This document shows positions 32,430 to 41,761 of a stretch of DNA of 54,422 bases, in pieces. The DNA is taken from positions 1 to 54,422 of the forward strand of contig JAPPFW010000048.1 of assembly GCA_028821575.1 (NCBI GenBank), in the 5' to 3' direction. The stretch is from a bacterium (GTDB lineage: Bacteria > Actinomycetota > Acidimicrobiia > Spongiisociales > Spongiisociaceae). Position numbers and translations under genes: made by a program. The notes beneath the pieces are model-generated. The model searched no databases. It saw nothing but the letters and a program-made list of their open reading frames with translations, and was not told the DNA's origin. Each line of letters opens with the position of its first letter. Within the stretch, counting starts at the first letter, position 1.

Positions 32430-32890
32430 CAGAGATCCGTCCGGACCCCGGACGCGGCCTCCTCATCGTCACCGCTCGGAATGACAGGCACCTCTTCGTA
32501 GACGGTGAACTCCACCCCTCCGACCAGTTCCGCCAGCAGGTTGTAGAGGACCGAGGCGAGAGTGAGCCCGGCAGTGGCGCTCATCATCCAAGTGCCTGCC
32601 AGCAGGATCATGCCCCGCAGATACTCGCCGCCCGTCTTGAAGAGCGACTCGTCCGGTTCGATGAGAGCCACCCGCTGCGCGGCCGAGTCGAAGGCGCTGG
32701 CGAAGCCCAAGCGGCTTATCACCGCCCAACCGATCACCGACAGCAGCACCAGTGCCAGGGCGGCCAGCCCCGTCAGCACTGCCGACACCTTCAGAACGGT
32801 CCAGGGGTCGAACTTGCGCACGATCCGGCGGACCCGCCGTCTCGTCGTCGCCGGCCCGGGTGCGGCAACGGCGGCTCCGTCGCCGATCAT
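32429..32890 (-). CDS. DUF3566 membrane protein, first copy
   Basis: A 153-aa protein 37 bp after gyrA, the standard actinobacterial position. It has RRRVRRIVRKFDPWTVLKVSAVL, two membrane segments and ASVLYNLLAELVGGVEFTVYEEVP before a short acidic tail. It overlaps the second copy by ATGA, so both are probably in the gyrase transcript. The tRNA-Ile and tRNA-Ala genes that often follow in mycobacteria are not found here. Confidence 0.88.
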   Translation of the reverse strand: MIGDGAAVAAPGPATTRRRVRRIVRKFDPWTVLKVSAVLTGLAALALVLLSVIGWAVISRLGFASAFDSAAQRVALIEPDESLFKTGGEYLRGMILLAGTWMMSATAGLTLASVLYNLLAELVGGVEFTVYEEVPVIPSGDDEEAASGVRTDL

Positions 32891-32927
32891 GCGAGCCGCG
32901 CCCCTTTAATGCCGCCCCGCCGGCGGC

Positions 32928-35369
32928 TCAATCCTTGTCCTTCGGCACAGGAGCGAACGAACTGACCCTGGCGTCCTCGGGCAGGTCCATCACCTTCACC
33001 CCGCTCGCGTAACGTCCCTGACGACTTATGTCGTCCGTCTTCATCCTGATCGCCACACCTTCAGACGAGACGACGAACGCCTCGCTCCCCTCCGTCACGG
33101 CTTGTGCCCCGACCAACGCCCCCGGCACCCGGGTCAGGTTGATCGCCTTCAAGCCCCGCCCGCCTCTCTTCTGCGGCCTGAACAGGACGACCCTCACCCG
33201 CTTGCCCAGACCACGCGAGGTCAGCAGCAGCACCTCGTCGCCATCCAGCGTCACCGTACCGCCGACCACCTCGTCGTCCTCGTCGAGTTTTATGCCCTTG
33301 ACGCCTCGCGTGGACCTTCCCATCGGACGAATGTCGTTCTCGGAGAACCGGATTCCCAGACCCCTACGAGTGAACAGCAAGATGTCGCTGTTCCCATCCG
33401 TCGAGCGTACGGCTACCACCTCGTCGTCGCCCACGAGGCTGATCGCCACCAGCCTCGAGTTGCGGCTGTCGTACTCCCGGAAGGCGGTCCGCTTGACCTG
33501 GCCCTTCCTGGTGATCATGACCATGTACTTGAAGGACTCGTAGTCACGTGTGTCCACCAGCGCCTCTATCCGCTCGTCCGGCTCCAGTGGAAGCACCGCC
33601 TGTGCAAGTACCCCCTTGGCGGTACGGGCCTTGCGGGGGATCTCGTGCGCCCGGATACGGTAGACGCGGCCCCGGTTGGTGAAGAAGAGCAGGTATGCCA
33701 GCGCCGTGGTGTGGATCACGTGGGTGAGGTAGTCGCCCCCGCGGAGAGCGGCCGCCTTCACTCCCCTCCCCCCGCGACCCTGCGACCGGTAACTGCCGGC
33801 CTTGACGGACTTGACGTAGCCCTTCTCGGACACGGTGACGATCAGCTCGTCGTCTGCTATCAGGTCCTCCAGCGAGAGTTCGGCCTCGGCCGGAAGGATT
33901 CGCGTGCGGCGGGCATCCCCGTGCGCATCCCGAACCGCGACGAGCTCTTCGGCGATTATCGACCGCCGCCGGGCCGGATCGGCCAGGATCGCGCCCAACT
34001 CGCCGATCAAGGTCTGCAGGGCGGCATGCTCGTCCCGGAGCTTGGTGGTCTCGAGCGACGTGAGGCGGCGGAGGGGCATGTCCAGTATCGCGCGGGCCTG
34101 TATCTCTGACAGCGCAAACCGTTCCACCAGCGCCGATCTCGCCGCGGCGACATCGGGGCTCCTACGGATGATCGTGATCACCTCGTCGATGTTGTCGACC
34201 GCGGTGATCAGGCCTTCGAGGATGTGTGCCCGGGCCAGCGCGCGGTCGAGACGAAAGCGGGTGCGTCTTTCGATCACTTCCATCTGGTGGTCCAGGAAGT
34301 ACTGGACCATCTCGGCCACGTTGAGGGTGCGGGGTACTCCGTCCACGAGGGCCACCGCGTTGACACCGAAGCTCTCCTGCAGCTTCGTGTGCTTGAACAG
34401 CTGGTTCAGCACCACGCGTGGGTAGGCGTCCTTCTTCAACTCGATCACCAGGCGGACGCCGACCCGGGAGGACGACTCGTTGCGGAGGTCCGCGATGCCG
34501 GTCACCGTCTTGCGCTGGACCAGCAGGGCGATTCGCTCCATCACCCGATCCTGGCTCACCTGGTAGGGCAGTTCCGTCACGACGATCGCCGTGCGCCGCT
34601 TGCGTGTCTGCTCTATGTCGGTGACCGCTCGCATCTTGACGGAGCCGCGGCCGGAGACGAGAGCCTGCTTAATCTCCTTGGTTCCGATCACGTAACCACC
34701 CGTGGGGAAGTCGGGGCCCTTGACGATGGGGAGGTAGTCCTCCGGGCCGGCGTCGGGATGTTCGAGCCCGAACAGGCAGGCCTCCACGATCTCGTCGAGG
34801 TTGTGGGGTGGGATGTTGGTCGCCATACCGACCGCGATCCCCTGGCACCCATTGACGAGGAGGTTCGGGAACCGGGCAGGAAGGACGACCGGCTCCGACT
34901 CCGACCCGTCGAAGTTGTCCGCGAAGTCGACGGTGTCCTCGTCGATCCCGTCGAGCAGCACCGACGCCAACTCTGCCAGCCGGCACTCGGTGTACCGCAT
35001 CGCGGCGGGCGGGTCATCGGTGGTACCGAAGTTGCCCTGCGGGTGGACGAGTGGGTACCGCAGTGAGAAGGGCTGGCCCATCCGTACCAGTGCGTCGTAT
35101 ATCGAGTCGTTGGAGTGCGGGTGGTACTTGCCGATCACCTCCCCGACCACCGTGGCCGACTTGCGGTGGGCGGATCTAGGACCCACCCCCATGTCGTCCA
35201 TTGCGTAGATGATCCTGCGCTGCACCGGTTTCAGCCCATCCCGCACGTCCGGTAGCGCTCGCGAGACGATCACCGACATGGCGTACTCGACGAAGGACCT
35301 GGCCATCTCGTCGTTTATGTCGACCGCTCTCGGCGTCGCGGACCTGCTGTCGGTGGTCCGGTCGGTCAC
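32928..35369 (-). CDS. gyrA: DNA gyrase subunit A
   Basis: An 813-aa type IIA topoisomerase subunit. The catalytic Tyr126 is in PPAAMRYTE. The C-terminal beta-pinwheel carries a GyrA box-like QKRGGRG near residue 745, which supports gyrase and not topo IV. Odd feature: the quinolone-resistance region reads HPHSNDSIYD (residues 83-92) where HPHGDASIYD or HPHGDSAVYD is usual, so the Gly-Asp-Ala/Ser triplet is Ser-Asn-Asp. The start MTDRTTDSRSATPRAVDINDEM is longer than in E. coli but normal for Actinobacteria. It lies 18 bp after gyrB. Confidence 0.96.
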   Translation of the reverse strand: MTDRTTDSRSATPRAVDINDEMARSFVEYAMSVIVSRALPDVRDGLKPVQRRIIYAMDDMGVGPRSAHRKSATVVGEVIGKYHPHSNDSIYDALVRMGQPFSLRYPLVHPQGNFGTTDDPPAAMRYTECRLAELASVLLDGIDEDTVDFADNFDGSESEPVVLPARFPNLLVNGCQGIAVGMATNIPPHNLDEIVEACLFGLEHPDAGPEDYLPIVKGPDFPTGGYVIGTKEIKQALVSGRGSVKMRAVTDIEQTRKRRTAIVVTELPYQVSQDRVMERIALLVQRKTVTGIADLRNESSSRVGVRLVIELKKDAYPRVVLNQLFKHTKLQESFGVNAVALVDGVPRTLNVAEMVQYFLDHQMEVIERRTRFRLDRALARAHILEGLITAVDNIDEVITIIRRSPDVAAARSALVERFALSEIQARAILDMPLRRLTSLETTKLRDEHAALQTLIGELGAILADPARRRSIIAEELVAVRDAHGDARRTRILPAEAELSLEDLIADDELIVTVSEKGYVKSVKAGSYRSQGRGGRGVKAAALRGGDYLTHVIHTTALAYLLFFTNRGRVYRIRAHEIPRKARTAKGVLAQAVLPLEPDERIEALVDTRDYESFKYMVMITRKGQVKRTAFREYDSRNSRLVAISLVGDDEVVAVRSTDGNSDILLFTRRGLGIRFSENDIRPMGRSTRGVKGIKLDEDDEVVGGTVTLDGDEVLLLTSRGLGKRVRVVLFRPQKRGGRGLKAINLTRVPGALVGAQAVTEGSEAFVVSSEGVAIRMKTDDISRQGRYASGVKVMDLPEDARVSSFAPVPKDKD

Positions 35370-35387
35370 GGGCTGGCTCCTTCCCGC

Positions 35388-37295
35388 TCAGATGTCCAGG
35401 AACCGGACATCTCCGGCGTTCTGCTGGATGAAGTTCTTGCGGGCGGCCACGTCTCCGCCCATGAGCGTCGAGAAGATCTGGTCGGCGTCGGCCGCGTCGA
35501 CCATGTCCACCTGCACGAGGGTACGCGTGCCGGGATCCAGCGCGGTCTCGCCCAACTCCCCGTCGTTCATCTCCCCCAAGCCCTTGAAACGGGTGGGCCG
35601 GGCCTTTCTGTGGCGCGTCTTGAACGCCTCGAGGGCTGCATCGTCCGCCAGGTAGTGGACCTTCCTCCCGATCTTCACCCTGTACAGGGGCGGTACGGAT
35701 ATGTACACGAAGCCCGCCTCTATCAACGGACGCATGTGCCGGAAGAAGAACGTGAGCAACAGCGTCCGGATATGGGCCCCGTCCACATCGGCGTCCGTGA
35801 GCAGGATCACCTTGTGGTAGCGGGCCTTTCCAATCTCGAACTCGTCGCCGATCCCGGTTCCGATCGCCGTTATCAGCGCCTGGATCTCGTTGTTCTGCAG
35901 AGCCCGTGCGAGGCGGGCCTTCTCGACGTTCAGGATCTTCCCCCGGATCGGCAGCACGGCCTGGAAACTCGAGTCCCGCCCGTTCTTGGCCGGGCCCGCG
36001 GCCGAGTCGCCCTCGACGATGAACAGTTCGGCGCGCTCCGGATCCCGCGACGAGCAGTCGACCAGCTTGCCCGGAAGCCGGGAGGAGTCGAGCAGCGACT
36101 TCCGGCGGATCACGTCCCGCACCTTGCGGGCGGCCTCCCGCGCGTGCTGCGCCTGGCGGGCCTTCTCCACAACCCGGCGGGAGTCTTTCGAATGCCTCTC
36201 CAACCACTCGGGGAGCATCCGGTTGAGGGTCTTCTGGACGTAACTCCTTATCTCGGTATTGCCCAACTTGGTCTTGGTCTGACCCTCGAACTGCGGGTTC
36301 CGCACCTTGATCGAGATCACCGCGGTCAGGCCCTCGCGCACGTCCTCACCGCTCAGGTTGGCGTCCTTTTCCTTCAGCAGGTTCTTGGATCGCGCGAACT
36401 CGTTGATCGCCTTGGTCACCGCGGTCCGGAAGCCTTCCTCGTGGGTACCACCTTCGTGGGTGTTGATGTTGTTGGCGAAGCTCAGCACGTTCTCGCTGAA
36501 CGAAGCCGTCCATTGCATTGCCACTTCCAACTCGGCTTCGGCGCTCTCGTTGTGCAGGTACATCACCCGGCCATGGAGAGGCTCTCTGGGAGCGTTGAGA
36601 TGCAGGATGAAGTCCCGTATCCCACCCTTGTAACGGAACACGTCCGACTTCCCGCCGTCGCGATGGTCGGTAAGCCGAATCTCCAGGCCACGGTTGAGGA
36701 AGGCGAGCTCGCGTAGGCGTTGGGAGATCGTGTTGTAGCTGAAGGCGACGGTATCGGTGAATATCTCGGGGTCCGGCCAGAACGTGATGGTCGTTCTGGT
36801 ACGCCGGGCGGCGCGGCCTTTCGTAACCGCGGTCTTCGGCTTGCCCCGCTCGAAGGCCTGGGACCATCCGAAGCCATCCCGTACCACCTCGGCCTCAAGG
36901 CGGTGCGACAGCGCGTTGACAACCGACACGCCCACCCCGTGGAGCCCTCCCGAGACGGTGTAGGCGCCTTCCTCGAACTTTCCGCCCGCGTGCAGGGTGG
37001 TGAGAACGGTGGTAAGCGCGGACTTTCGGGTTCGAGCATGCCTGGCCACCGGGATGCCACGCCCGTCGTCGGTGACCCGGCATCCTCCGTCCGCCTGCAG
37101 TTCGACATCGATACTGCTGGCAAAGCCGGCCATCGCCTCGTCCACGGAATTATCCACCACCTCCCAGACGAGATGGTGAAGGCCGCGCGGACCTGTGGTA
37201 CCTATGTACATGCCCGGACGGCGCCGGACAGCCTCCAGACCTGGGAGGACCTTTATGTCCTTGGCGCCATAGTTCGACGCTTGCTTCGAAGTCAC
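35388..37295 (-). CDS. gyrB: DNA gyrase subunit B
   Basis: A 635-aa GHKL ATPase and TOPRIM subunit. Motifs are EVVDNSVDEAMAG, VTDDGRGIPV, GGLHGVGVSVVNALS, the TOPRIM EGD at 428-430 and LLTDADVDGAHIRTLLLTFF. The region after EGD is SAAGPAKNGRDSSFQAVLPIRGKILNVEKA, differing from the usual SAGGSAKxGRDRxxQAxLPLRGK at several positions next to the quinolone-linked pocket. A minus-strand promoter TTGGAT-17-TACAAT lies 107-135 bp upstream of the start. Confidence 0.96.
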   Translation of the reverse strand: MTSKQASNYGAKDIKVLPGLEAVRRRPGMYIGTTGPRGLHHLVWEVVDNSVDEAMAGFASSIDVELQADGGCRVTDDGRGIPVARHARTRKSALTTVLTTLHAGGKFEEGAYTVSGGLHGVGVSVVNALSHRLEAEVVRDGFGWSQAFERGKPKTAVTKGRAARRTRTTITFWPDPEIFTDTVAFSYNTISQRLRELAFLNRGLEIRLTDHRDGGKSDVFRYKGGIRDFILHLNAPREPLHGRVMYLHNESAEAELEVAMQWTASFSENVLSFANNINTHEGGTHEEGFRTAVTKAINEFARSKNLLKEKDANLSGEDVREGLTAVISIKVRNPQFEGQTKTKLGNTEIRSYVQKTLNRMLPEWLERHSKDSRRVVEKARQAQHAREAARKVRDVIRRKSLLDSSRLPGKLVDCSSRDPERAELFIVEGDSAAGPAKNGRDSSFQAVLPIRGKILNVEKARLARALQNNEIQALITAIGTGIGDEFEIGKARYHKVILLTDADVDGAHIRTLLLTFFFRHMRPLIEAGFVYISVPPLYRVKIGRKVHYLADDAALEAFKTRHRKARPTRFKGLGEMNDGELGETALDPGTRTLVQVDMVDAADADQIFSTLMGGDVAARKNFIQQNAGDVRFLDI

Positions 37296-37401
37296 TTCTC
37301 CCCTCGGTCATCCGCTCCGGCGGCCGGACTCTCCACTGTCCCGACCGAGCTGGCGGTACCGCCGCGCGGTGTTCTCCAGCCCCGAACGGCGGGTCGCCCC
37401 A

Positions 37402-37430
37402 ATTGTACTTCAAGGCTAAGACTTATCCAA
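37402..37430 (-). promoter_or_regulatory. gyrBA promoter
   Basis: On the minus strand TTGGAT (37430-37425) and TACAAT (37407-37402) are separated by exactly 17 bp, a good vegetative-sigma promoter. It lies 107 bp before the gyrB start, so gyrase can be expressed apart from dnaA-dnaN-recF. Confidence 0.65.
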
Positions 37431-37480
37431 GGTTCTCTGTGAGGAGAGCCTTCCAGAAAAGCCCGTTGACCTGGCCTTTT
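37431..37480 (-). terminator. Two hairpins between DUF721 and gyrB
   Basis: In minus-strand order, an imperfect stem of AAAAGGCC with GGGCTTTT (37480-37457) ends in a short T-run, then GGCTCTC pairs with GAGAACC (one G-T pair, 37450-37431) directly before the gyrB -35. The first looks like an intrinsic terminator of the dnaA-recF-DUF721 unit. Confidence 0.5.
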
Positions 37481-37498
37481 ATTCACGCCGCAAGTCCG

Positions 37499-37927
37499 CT
37501 ACCAACCTTTTCGCCCCGCCGGGCCCACGACCCGTACCCTCGTTACGAACGCCGGACCGAAGTATCCGGCGATCCGCTCCACGAGCTGATCCGTGTCGTG
37601 CTGCAACCACCGGACGATTCGCCGGTCGGCAGCCTCGACGAGTAACTCACCATGTCTTACCACGATCGGGGACGCCCTGGAACCCCATCGGGATCCGGCG
37701 AGTTCGGGCCAACGCTCGATCAGTTCCTCCAGCAGGGCCATCGGGGGCAGACCGAGGCTGGCGGCAACTCGCTGGACGCCCTCGGCGACCGGAACCAATC
37801 CGCCTTCGTCGTCCCCGGTCTCCTGGCCTTCTTCCCAGATGAGCCGGATGACCCGCGCGGACAAGTCGTCCAATCCCGCCAGCATCGTCTCCAGCTGCTC
37901 CGGCGACACCTGGTCGGTCACCGCCAC
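37499..37927 (-). CDS. DUF721 (DciA-like) protein
   Basis: A 142-aa protein in the conserved recF-gyrB slot. The C-terminal part shows the DUF721 pattern, LAGSRWGSRASPIVVRHGELLVEAADRRIVRWLQHDTDQLVERIAGYFG, with the W preceding a helix-strand unit. DUF721 proteins include DciA, a loader or partner of the replicative helicase DnaB in bacteria that lack DnaC. The N-terminus MAVTDQVSPEQLETMLAGLDD is a helical extension. It overlaps recF by 10 bp. Confidence 0.8.
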   Translation of the reverse strand: MAVTDQVSPEQLETMLAGLDDLSARVIRLIWEEGQETGDDEGGLVPVAEGVQRVAASLGLPPMALLEELIERWPELAGSRWGSRASPIVVRHGELLVEAADRRIVRWLQHDTDQLVERIAGYFGPAFVTRVRVVGPAGRKGW

Positions 37928-39009
37928 ACTCCCCCGGTCAGCCGCCAGTTCCGTCCTTCCACCGGGACGTCCTCCTCGCGAGCTGTTGTGATGAACGTCT
38001 GGGCGGTCGGCAGGAACCTCGCCAGTGCCCTCGCCCGGTGACGGTCGAGCTCGGAGAAGACATCATCGAGTAACAGCAGCGGCTCCTCCGAGGTTGCCTC
38101 CCGCACCGCGCGGTGGGACGCCAGCCGCAGGGCGAGGGTCAGGGTCCGCTGCTCGCCCTGACTCGCCCTCAGCCGCGCGTCCCGCTCACCCAGCAGCAGG
38201 ACCACATCATCCCGGTGTGGTCCCACCGTCGACACGCGGCGTTCCAGATCCTTCGGTCGCGCCGCTTGCAGGGCCTCCCTGAGGGCACTCTCCCAGCCGC
38301 ACACGTCCCGCTGCAGTTCGGCGCCCCAACCCGAGCGGTACGCGACACTCACCCGCGTCGCCTCCCCTGACAACTCCTGGTAGAACGCGTCGGCCTGTGG
38401 CTCGGTGGCGGCCACAGCCGCATGGCGCCGCGCCATCACCCTCGCCCCGGCCGCCGCCACTCGCTCGTCCCAGACCTCCAAGGAGACCGGATCGGCCCGC
38501 CGGCCCATCTGCTTCAAGAGAACGTTCCGCTGCCTGAGGGCCCGTTCGTATTCCTTCTGATCCCCGTATGCACCAGGCCAGAGCTGCACCGCGATCGCGT
38601 CCAGGAGATCCCGCCGGTGCGCCGGGCCACGCTTCACCAGATCCAGGTCATCCGGCAGGAACACGACGCTTCGCACCTTCCCCAGCAGGTCGGCCAACCG
38701 GCTGAGCCGTCCACGATTCACCTGAGCCCTTCGTCTTCGTCCCGAAGGCAACTCGACCTCAATCAGCGTGGAGGTGTTCGCTGCGGCAACCTCGCCCCGC
38801 AGCACCGCCCGTTCCGCTCCCATCCTGATCAGGACAGCGTCCGGAGCCCTCCGGAAGGAGCGGAGCGAGGACAGGTACCCGATCGCCTCGAGCAGGTTGG
38901 TCTTGCCTGCCGCGTTCCTGGCGACCAGCACGTTGGTTCCGGATGACGGTTCCCAGTGCAGCCCGCTGTAGCTACGGAAGTCCGCCAGCTCTATCCACTT
39001 CAACCTCAC
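37918..39009 (-). CDS. recF: DNA replication and repair protein RecF
   Basis: A 363-aa SMC-like ATPase that helps RecOR load RecA at gaps. The N-terminus LKWIELADFRSYSGLHWEPSSGTNVLVARNAAGKTNLLEAIGYLS holds the Walker A at 30-37, here RNAAGKT in place of the common GxNGxGKT. The C-terminal LLLLDDVFSELDRHRARAL is Walker B with the D-loop, and RASQGEQRTLTLALRLA is the ABC signature. It follows dnaN after 42 bp. Confidence 0.95.
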   Translation of the reverse strand: MRLKWIELADFRSYSGLHWEPSSGTNVLVARNAAGKTNLLEAIGYLSSLRSFRRAPDAVLIRMGAERAVLRGEVAAANTSTLIEVELPSGRRRRAQVNRGRLSRLADLLGKVRSVVFLPDDLDLVKRGPAHRRDLLDAIAVQLWPGAYGDQKEYERALRQRNVLLKQMGRRADPVSLEVWDERVAAAGARVMARRHAAVAATEPQADAFYQELSGEATRVSVAYRSGWGAELQRDVCGWESALREALQAARPKDLERRVSTVGPHRDDVVLLLGERDARLRASQGEQRTLTLALRLASHRAVREATSEEPLLLLDDVFSELDRHRARALARFLPTAQTFITTAREEDVPVEGRNWRLTGGVWR

Positions 39010-39051
39010 CGCTTCGTCGAACCGACCACAGCCAGAGGACGGTGCGTCTCG

Positions 39052-40137
39052 TCAAACACGCACCGGCATCAGCAGGTAGAGAAAGTCCTCGTGCCCCTCC
39101 GACCTGATGACACTCGGCTTGAAGCTGTCCACCACCTCGACCCTCACCTCGTCCCCCTCCAAGGCGGAGACGCCGTCGCTTAGGTAGCGGGAGTTGAACG
39201 CTATGTCGACCTCCGCCGCATCTCCCCGGTACTCGCCTGGAATGAGTTCGCTCTCGCCGCCCACGTCTCGCCGGCTGACCGCTATGTGGACCCCACCCTC
39301 GGTGAGCTTCAGTCGAATCGGTATGTGATCCTCTGCGACCAGGGAGGCTCGACCGACGGCGTCCAGCAGCTGGTCCTTCCGGAGGACGACCTCGTTCGGG
39401 TACTTCTGCGGAAGGAGCTGGCGGTAGTTCGGGAAACTTCCTTCGATCAGCCGGATACTCAGCGAGCCCCGCTCAGAGGCGAAGATCACCTCCCGATCGT
39501 GGATGGCCACGCTGATGACATCGGCGGCGACGGTGCGACCCAGCTCCCGTAGCCCGCGCGCAGGCACGAGACCGGACCCGCCCACCTCCGTATCGGCCAG
39601 GTCGCGCACGGCCAGCCGGTAGCTGTCGGTCGCCACCAGCCGCAGACCACGGTCCCCGTCCTCTATCAACACTCCCGTCAGGATGGGCCGGGCCGAGTCG
39701 TTGGAGGCAGCCACGGTCACCTGCGCTACAGCCGCCACGAGTGACTTCCCGTCCACCTCGACGGCCCCACCGAGATCGGGCTCCGCCAGATCCGGGTAGT
39801 CCTCCAGGGCCAGTTGCCGGATCGTGAATTGCGGCCCGTTCCCGGATAGTTCAACCTCGCCGTCGTCCGAGCGGATGGTGATCGCACCCTCGGGCATCCG
39901 CCGGACCGCATCCGTCATCAGCCGACCCGGCACCACGAAGCTGCCGTCCTCCACCACCTCGACCTCGACTGCTGTCCTTACGGTGACCTCGGTGTCGCTT
40001 CCCGTAACGCGAAGCTTGCTACCGCTCGCCTGGCAGAGAACACCCCGGAGGATGGGTAGAGCCGTTTTGACGCCTACCGCCCGGTTGGCGCGACCGAAGG
40101 CCTCGGCCAAGTCATCACGATCAGCTCGGATATGCAC
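39052..40137 (-). CDS. dnaN: DNA polymerase III sliding clamp (beta)
   Basis: A 361-aa clamp with three repeated domains. The N-terminus MHIRADRDDLAEAFGRANRAVGVKTALPILRGVLCQ and C-terminus EDFLYLLMPVRV are typical. It dimerises around DNA and tethers the polymerase. It is separated from dnaA by 194 bp that contain DnaA boxes. Confidence 0.96.
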   Translation of the reverse strand: MHIRADRDDLAEAFGRANRAVGVKTALPILRGVLCQASGSKLRVTGSDTEVTVRTAVEVEVVEDGSFVVPGRLMTDAVRRMPEGAITIRSDDGEVELSGNGPQFTIRQLALEDYPDLAEPDLGGAVEVDGKSLVAAVAQVTVAASNDSARPILTGVLIEDGDRGLRLVATDSYRLAVRDLADTEVGGSGLVPARGLRELGRTVAADVISVAIHDREVIFASERGSLSIRLIEGSFPNYRQLLPQKYPNEVVLRKDQLLDAVGRASLVAEDHIPIRLKLTEGGVHIAVSRRDVGGESELIPGEYRGDAAEVDIAFNSRYLSDGVSALEGDEVRVEVVDSFKPSVIRSEGHEDFLYLLMPVRV

Positions 40138-40331
40138 GGCTTATCCGGTTCCTTTCTCGACATTGGTTTCTTGATTACATGTTGTTGTAGTCGTAGGGGC
40201 TGTGGATTGGGGAAAGAGGGGGTATTCACCCTGGTTGACGGCGTTTTGGCTTTCACCGGTCGGTGTGGACAAGAACCGGTGCCCGCCTGGTGGGGTGAGG
40301 TGGCGCGGGGGGCGGCTGGGGAAAAGACCCG
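40138..40331. promoter_or_regulatory. dnaA-dnaN intergenic region with DnaA boxes (second origin element)
   Basis: 194 bp with an A+T-rich stretch at about 40163-40195 and two DnaA-box-like sites: TGTGGACAA at 40264-40272 (complement TTGTCCACA, a strong actinobacterial form) and TGTGGATTG at 40201-40209 (weaker). In mycobacteria and streptomycetes oriC lies in this gap. It also must carry the dnaN promoter. Confidence 0.65.
40264..40272 (-). promoter_or_regulatory. DnaA box TTGTCCACA
   Basis: Perfect match on the minus strand to the actinobacterial DnaA box form, in the dnaA-dnaN gap. Confidence 0.7.
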
Positions 40332-41693
40332 TCATGGTGCGCAGAGTTTTTCCGACAGCCGGGCGATCATTCGCGCCGTCTCGGGATCCGACGTGATCAG
40401 TTTGCCGATCTTGTCGATAGCGTGGCTCACGGTCGAGTGGTCTCGGCCGCCGAAGAGCTTCCCGATCTTCGGAAGCGAGAGGTCCGTGAGAGTGCGACAA
40501 AGGTACATAGCGGAGTGTCGGGCCAGTACCACCGGACCGCGCCGGCTGGGACCCTGCAGATCGCCAACCGAGAATCCGTGCGTGGCCGCGGTCATCGCGA
40601 GTATCTCAGGCCCGGTCGGAGGCCGGCCGGGAGTCGCGGGGATGAGGTCGCGGAGTTGGTCCTTGGCCAGGTCCAGAGTGATCGGCTGGTTCGTGAGTGC
40701 TGCGTAGGCGGTTACCCGGGTTAGCGCCCCTTCGAGTTCGCGAATGTTGTCCGTGACGTGCTGGGCAATGAACTCGAGCACCATCCCTGGTACCGGGGTG
40801 GGCGCGTACTCGGCGTTTCGCTGCAGGATCGCGAGCCGGGTCTCGACATCCGGTGGCCCGATGTCCGCGAGCAGTCCCCATTGGAAGCGCGACCGGAGGC
40901 GATCCTCGATGCCCAGATCCTTGGGCGGCCGGTCGCAGGACAGGACGATCTGGCGGTCCAGGTCGTAGAGGGTGTTGAAGGTGTGGAAAACCTCCTCGAG
41001 CACCTGCTCCTTGCCCTGGAAGAACTGGACGTCGTCCAGCAACAGCAGATCGATGGAACGGTAGCGCTGCTTGAACGCATCCATGCGTTTACGACGGATT
41101 CCGTCGACGAACTCGTTGAAGAAGTTCTCCGAGTTTATGTAGCGAACGGAGGCTGACGGTCGGTGGGTTCGGGCATGGTGCCCTATGGCGTGGAGCAGGT
41201 GTGTCTTGCCTAGGCCGGCGCCACCGTAGATGAACAGCGGGTTGTAATGCTCGCCGGGCTTGTCGGCAACCGCCATGGCGGCCGCGCGGGCGAGCCGGTT
41301 CGACTGACCTACCACGTAGGTGTCGAAGACGTACTTCCTCTCGAACCGGGAGGTGGAGGTCGGTGTAGCCGCGGCGGCCGGGTCTGTCGAGTCCGTGGGG
41401 ACAGCCGGTGCAGGGTCGTCGGGAGGCGGCGCTGGCGGCGCCGGTTCGTCGACGGCGTAGTGCACGATCACCTCAGGCCCGAGGTGGTCGGCGGCGAGCG
41501 ACTCGATCACCTCCCTGTAGTGGTCCTGAAGCCAGTGCAGATGGAAGTCCGAGGGAGCGACCACCTGCAGGGTCTCGTCGGTGAACTCCATCCGCACGGC
41601 CGAGAACCAGGTTGTCCACTTGCTGGGAGCGACGATGGATCTCAGATTGGCTACGAATCGAGCATTGCCGGTGACGCTATGTGCTTCTGTCAC
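40332..41693 (-). CDS. dnaA: Chromosomal replication initiator DnaA
   Basis: A 453-aa initiator. Domain I is residues 1-80, domain II is a Pro/Asp/Ala-rich linker at 83-115, domain III is AAA+ with Walker A GGAGLGKT at 157-164 and Walker B LLLLDD at 216-221, and domain IV is the box-binding part with the signature [43 protein letters not shown] 41693 is the start, with GGGAGGGG some 11 bases upstream. It reads away from the rpmH operon, so the origin lies at the divergence point or on the other side in the dnaN gap. Confidence 0.97.
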   Translation of the reverse strand: MTEAHSVTGNARFVANLRSIVAPSKWTTWFSAVRMEFTDETLQVVAPSDFHLHWLQDHYREVIESLAADHLGPEVIVHYAVDEPAPPAPPPDDPAPAVPTDSTDPAAAATPTSTSRFERKYVFDTYVVGQSNRLARAAAMAVADKPGEHYNPLFIYGGAGLGKTHLLHAIGHHARTHRPSASVRYINSENFFNEFVDGIRRKRMDAFKQRYRSIDLLLLDDVQFFQGKEQVLEEVFHTFNTLYDLDRQIVLSCDRPPKDLGIEDRLRSRFQWGLLADIGPPDVETRLAILQRNAEYAPTPVPGMVLEFIAQHVTDNIRELEGALTRVTAYAALTNQPITLDLAKDQLRDLIPATPGRPPTGPEILAMTAATHGFSVGDLQGPSRRGPVVLARHSAMYLCRTLTDLSLPKIGKLFGGRDHSTVSHAIDKIGKLITSDPETARMIARLSEKLCAP

Positions 41694-41729
41694 GTCTCGC
41701 GGCCCCTCCCACAGCCTAAGGGTGAACTG

Positions 41730-41738
41730 TTATCCACA
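41730..41738 (+). promoter_or_regulatory. DnaA box TTATCCACA
   Basis: Exact consensus DnaA box on the plus strand, 37 bp upstream of the dnaA start. Confidence 0.85.
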
Positions 41739-41752
41739 TAGATATCCACGGT

Positions 41753-41761
41753 TGTGGATAA
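41753..41761 (-). promoter_or_regulatory. DnaA box TTATCCACA (minus strand)
   Basis: Exact consensus DnaA box in inverted orientation, 14 bp from the previous one, with a degenerate box between. The cluster can also autoregulate dnaA. Confidence 0.85.
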
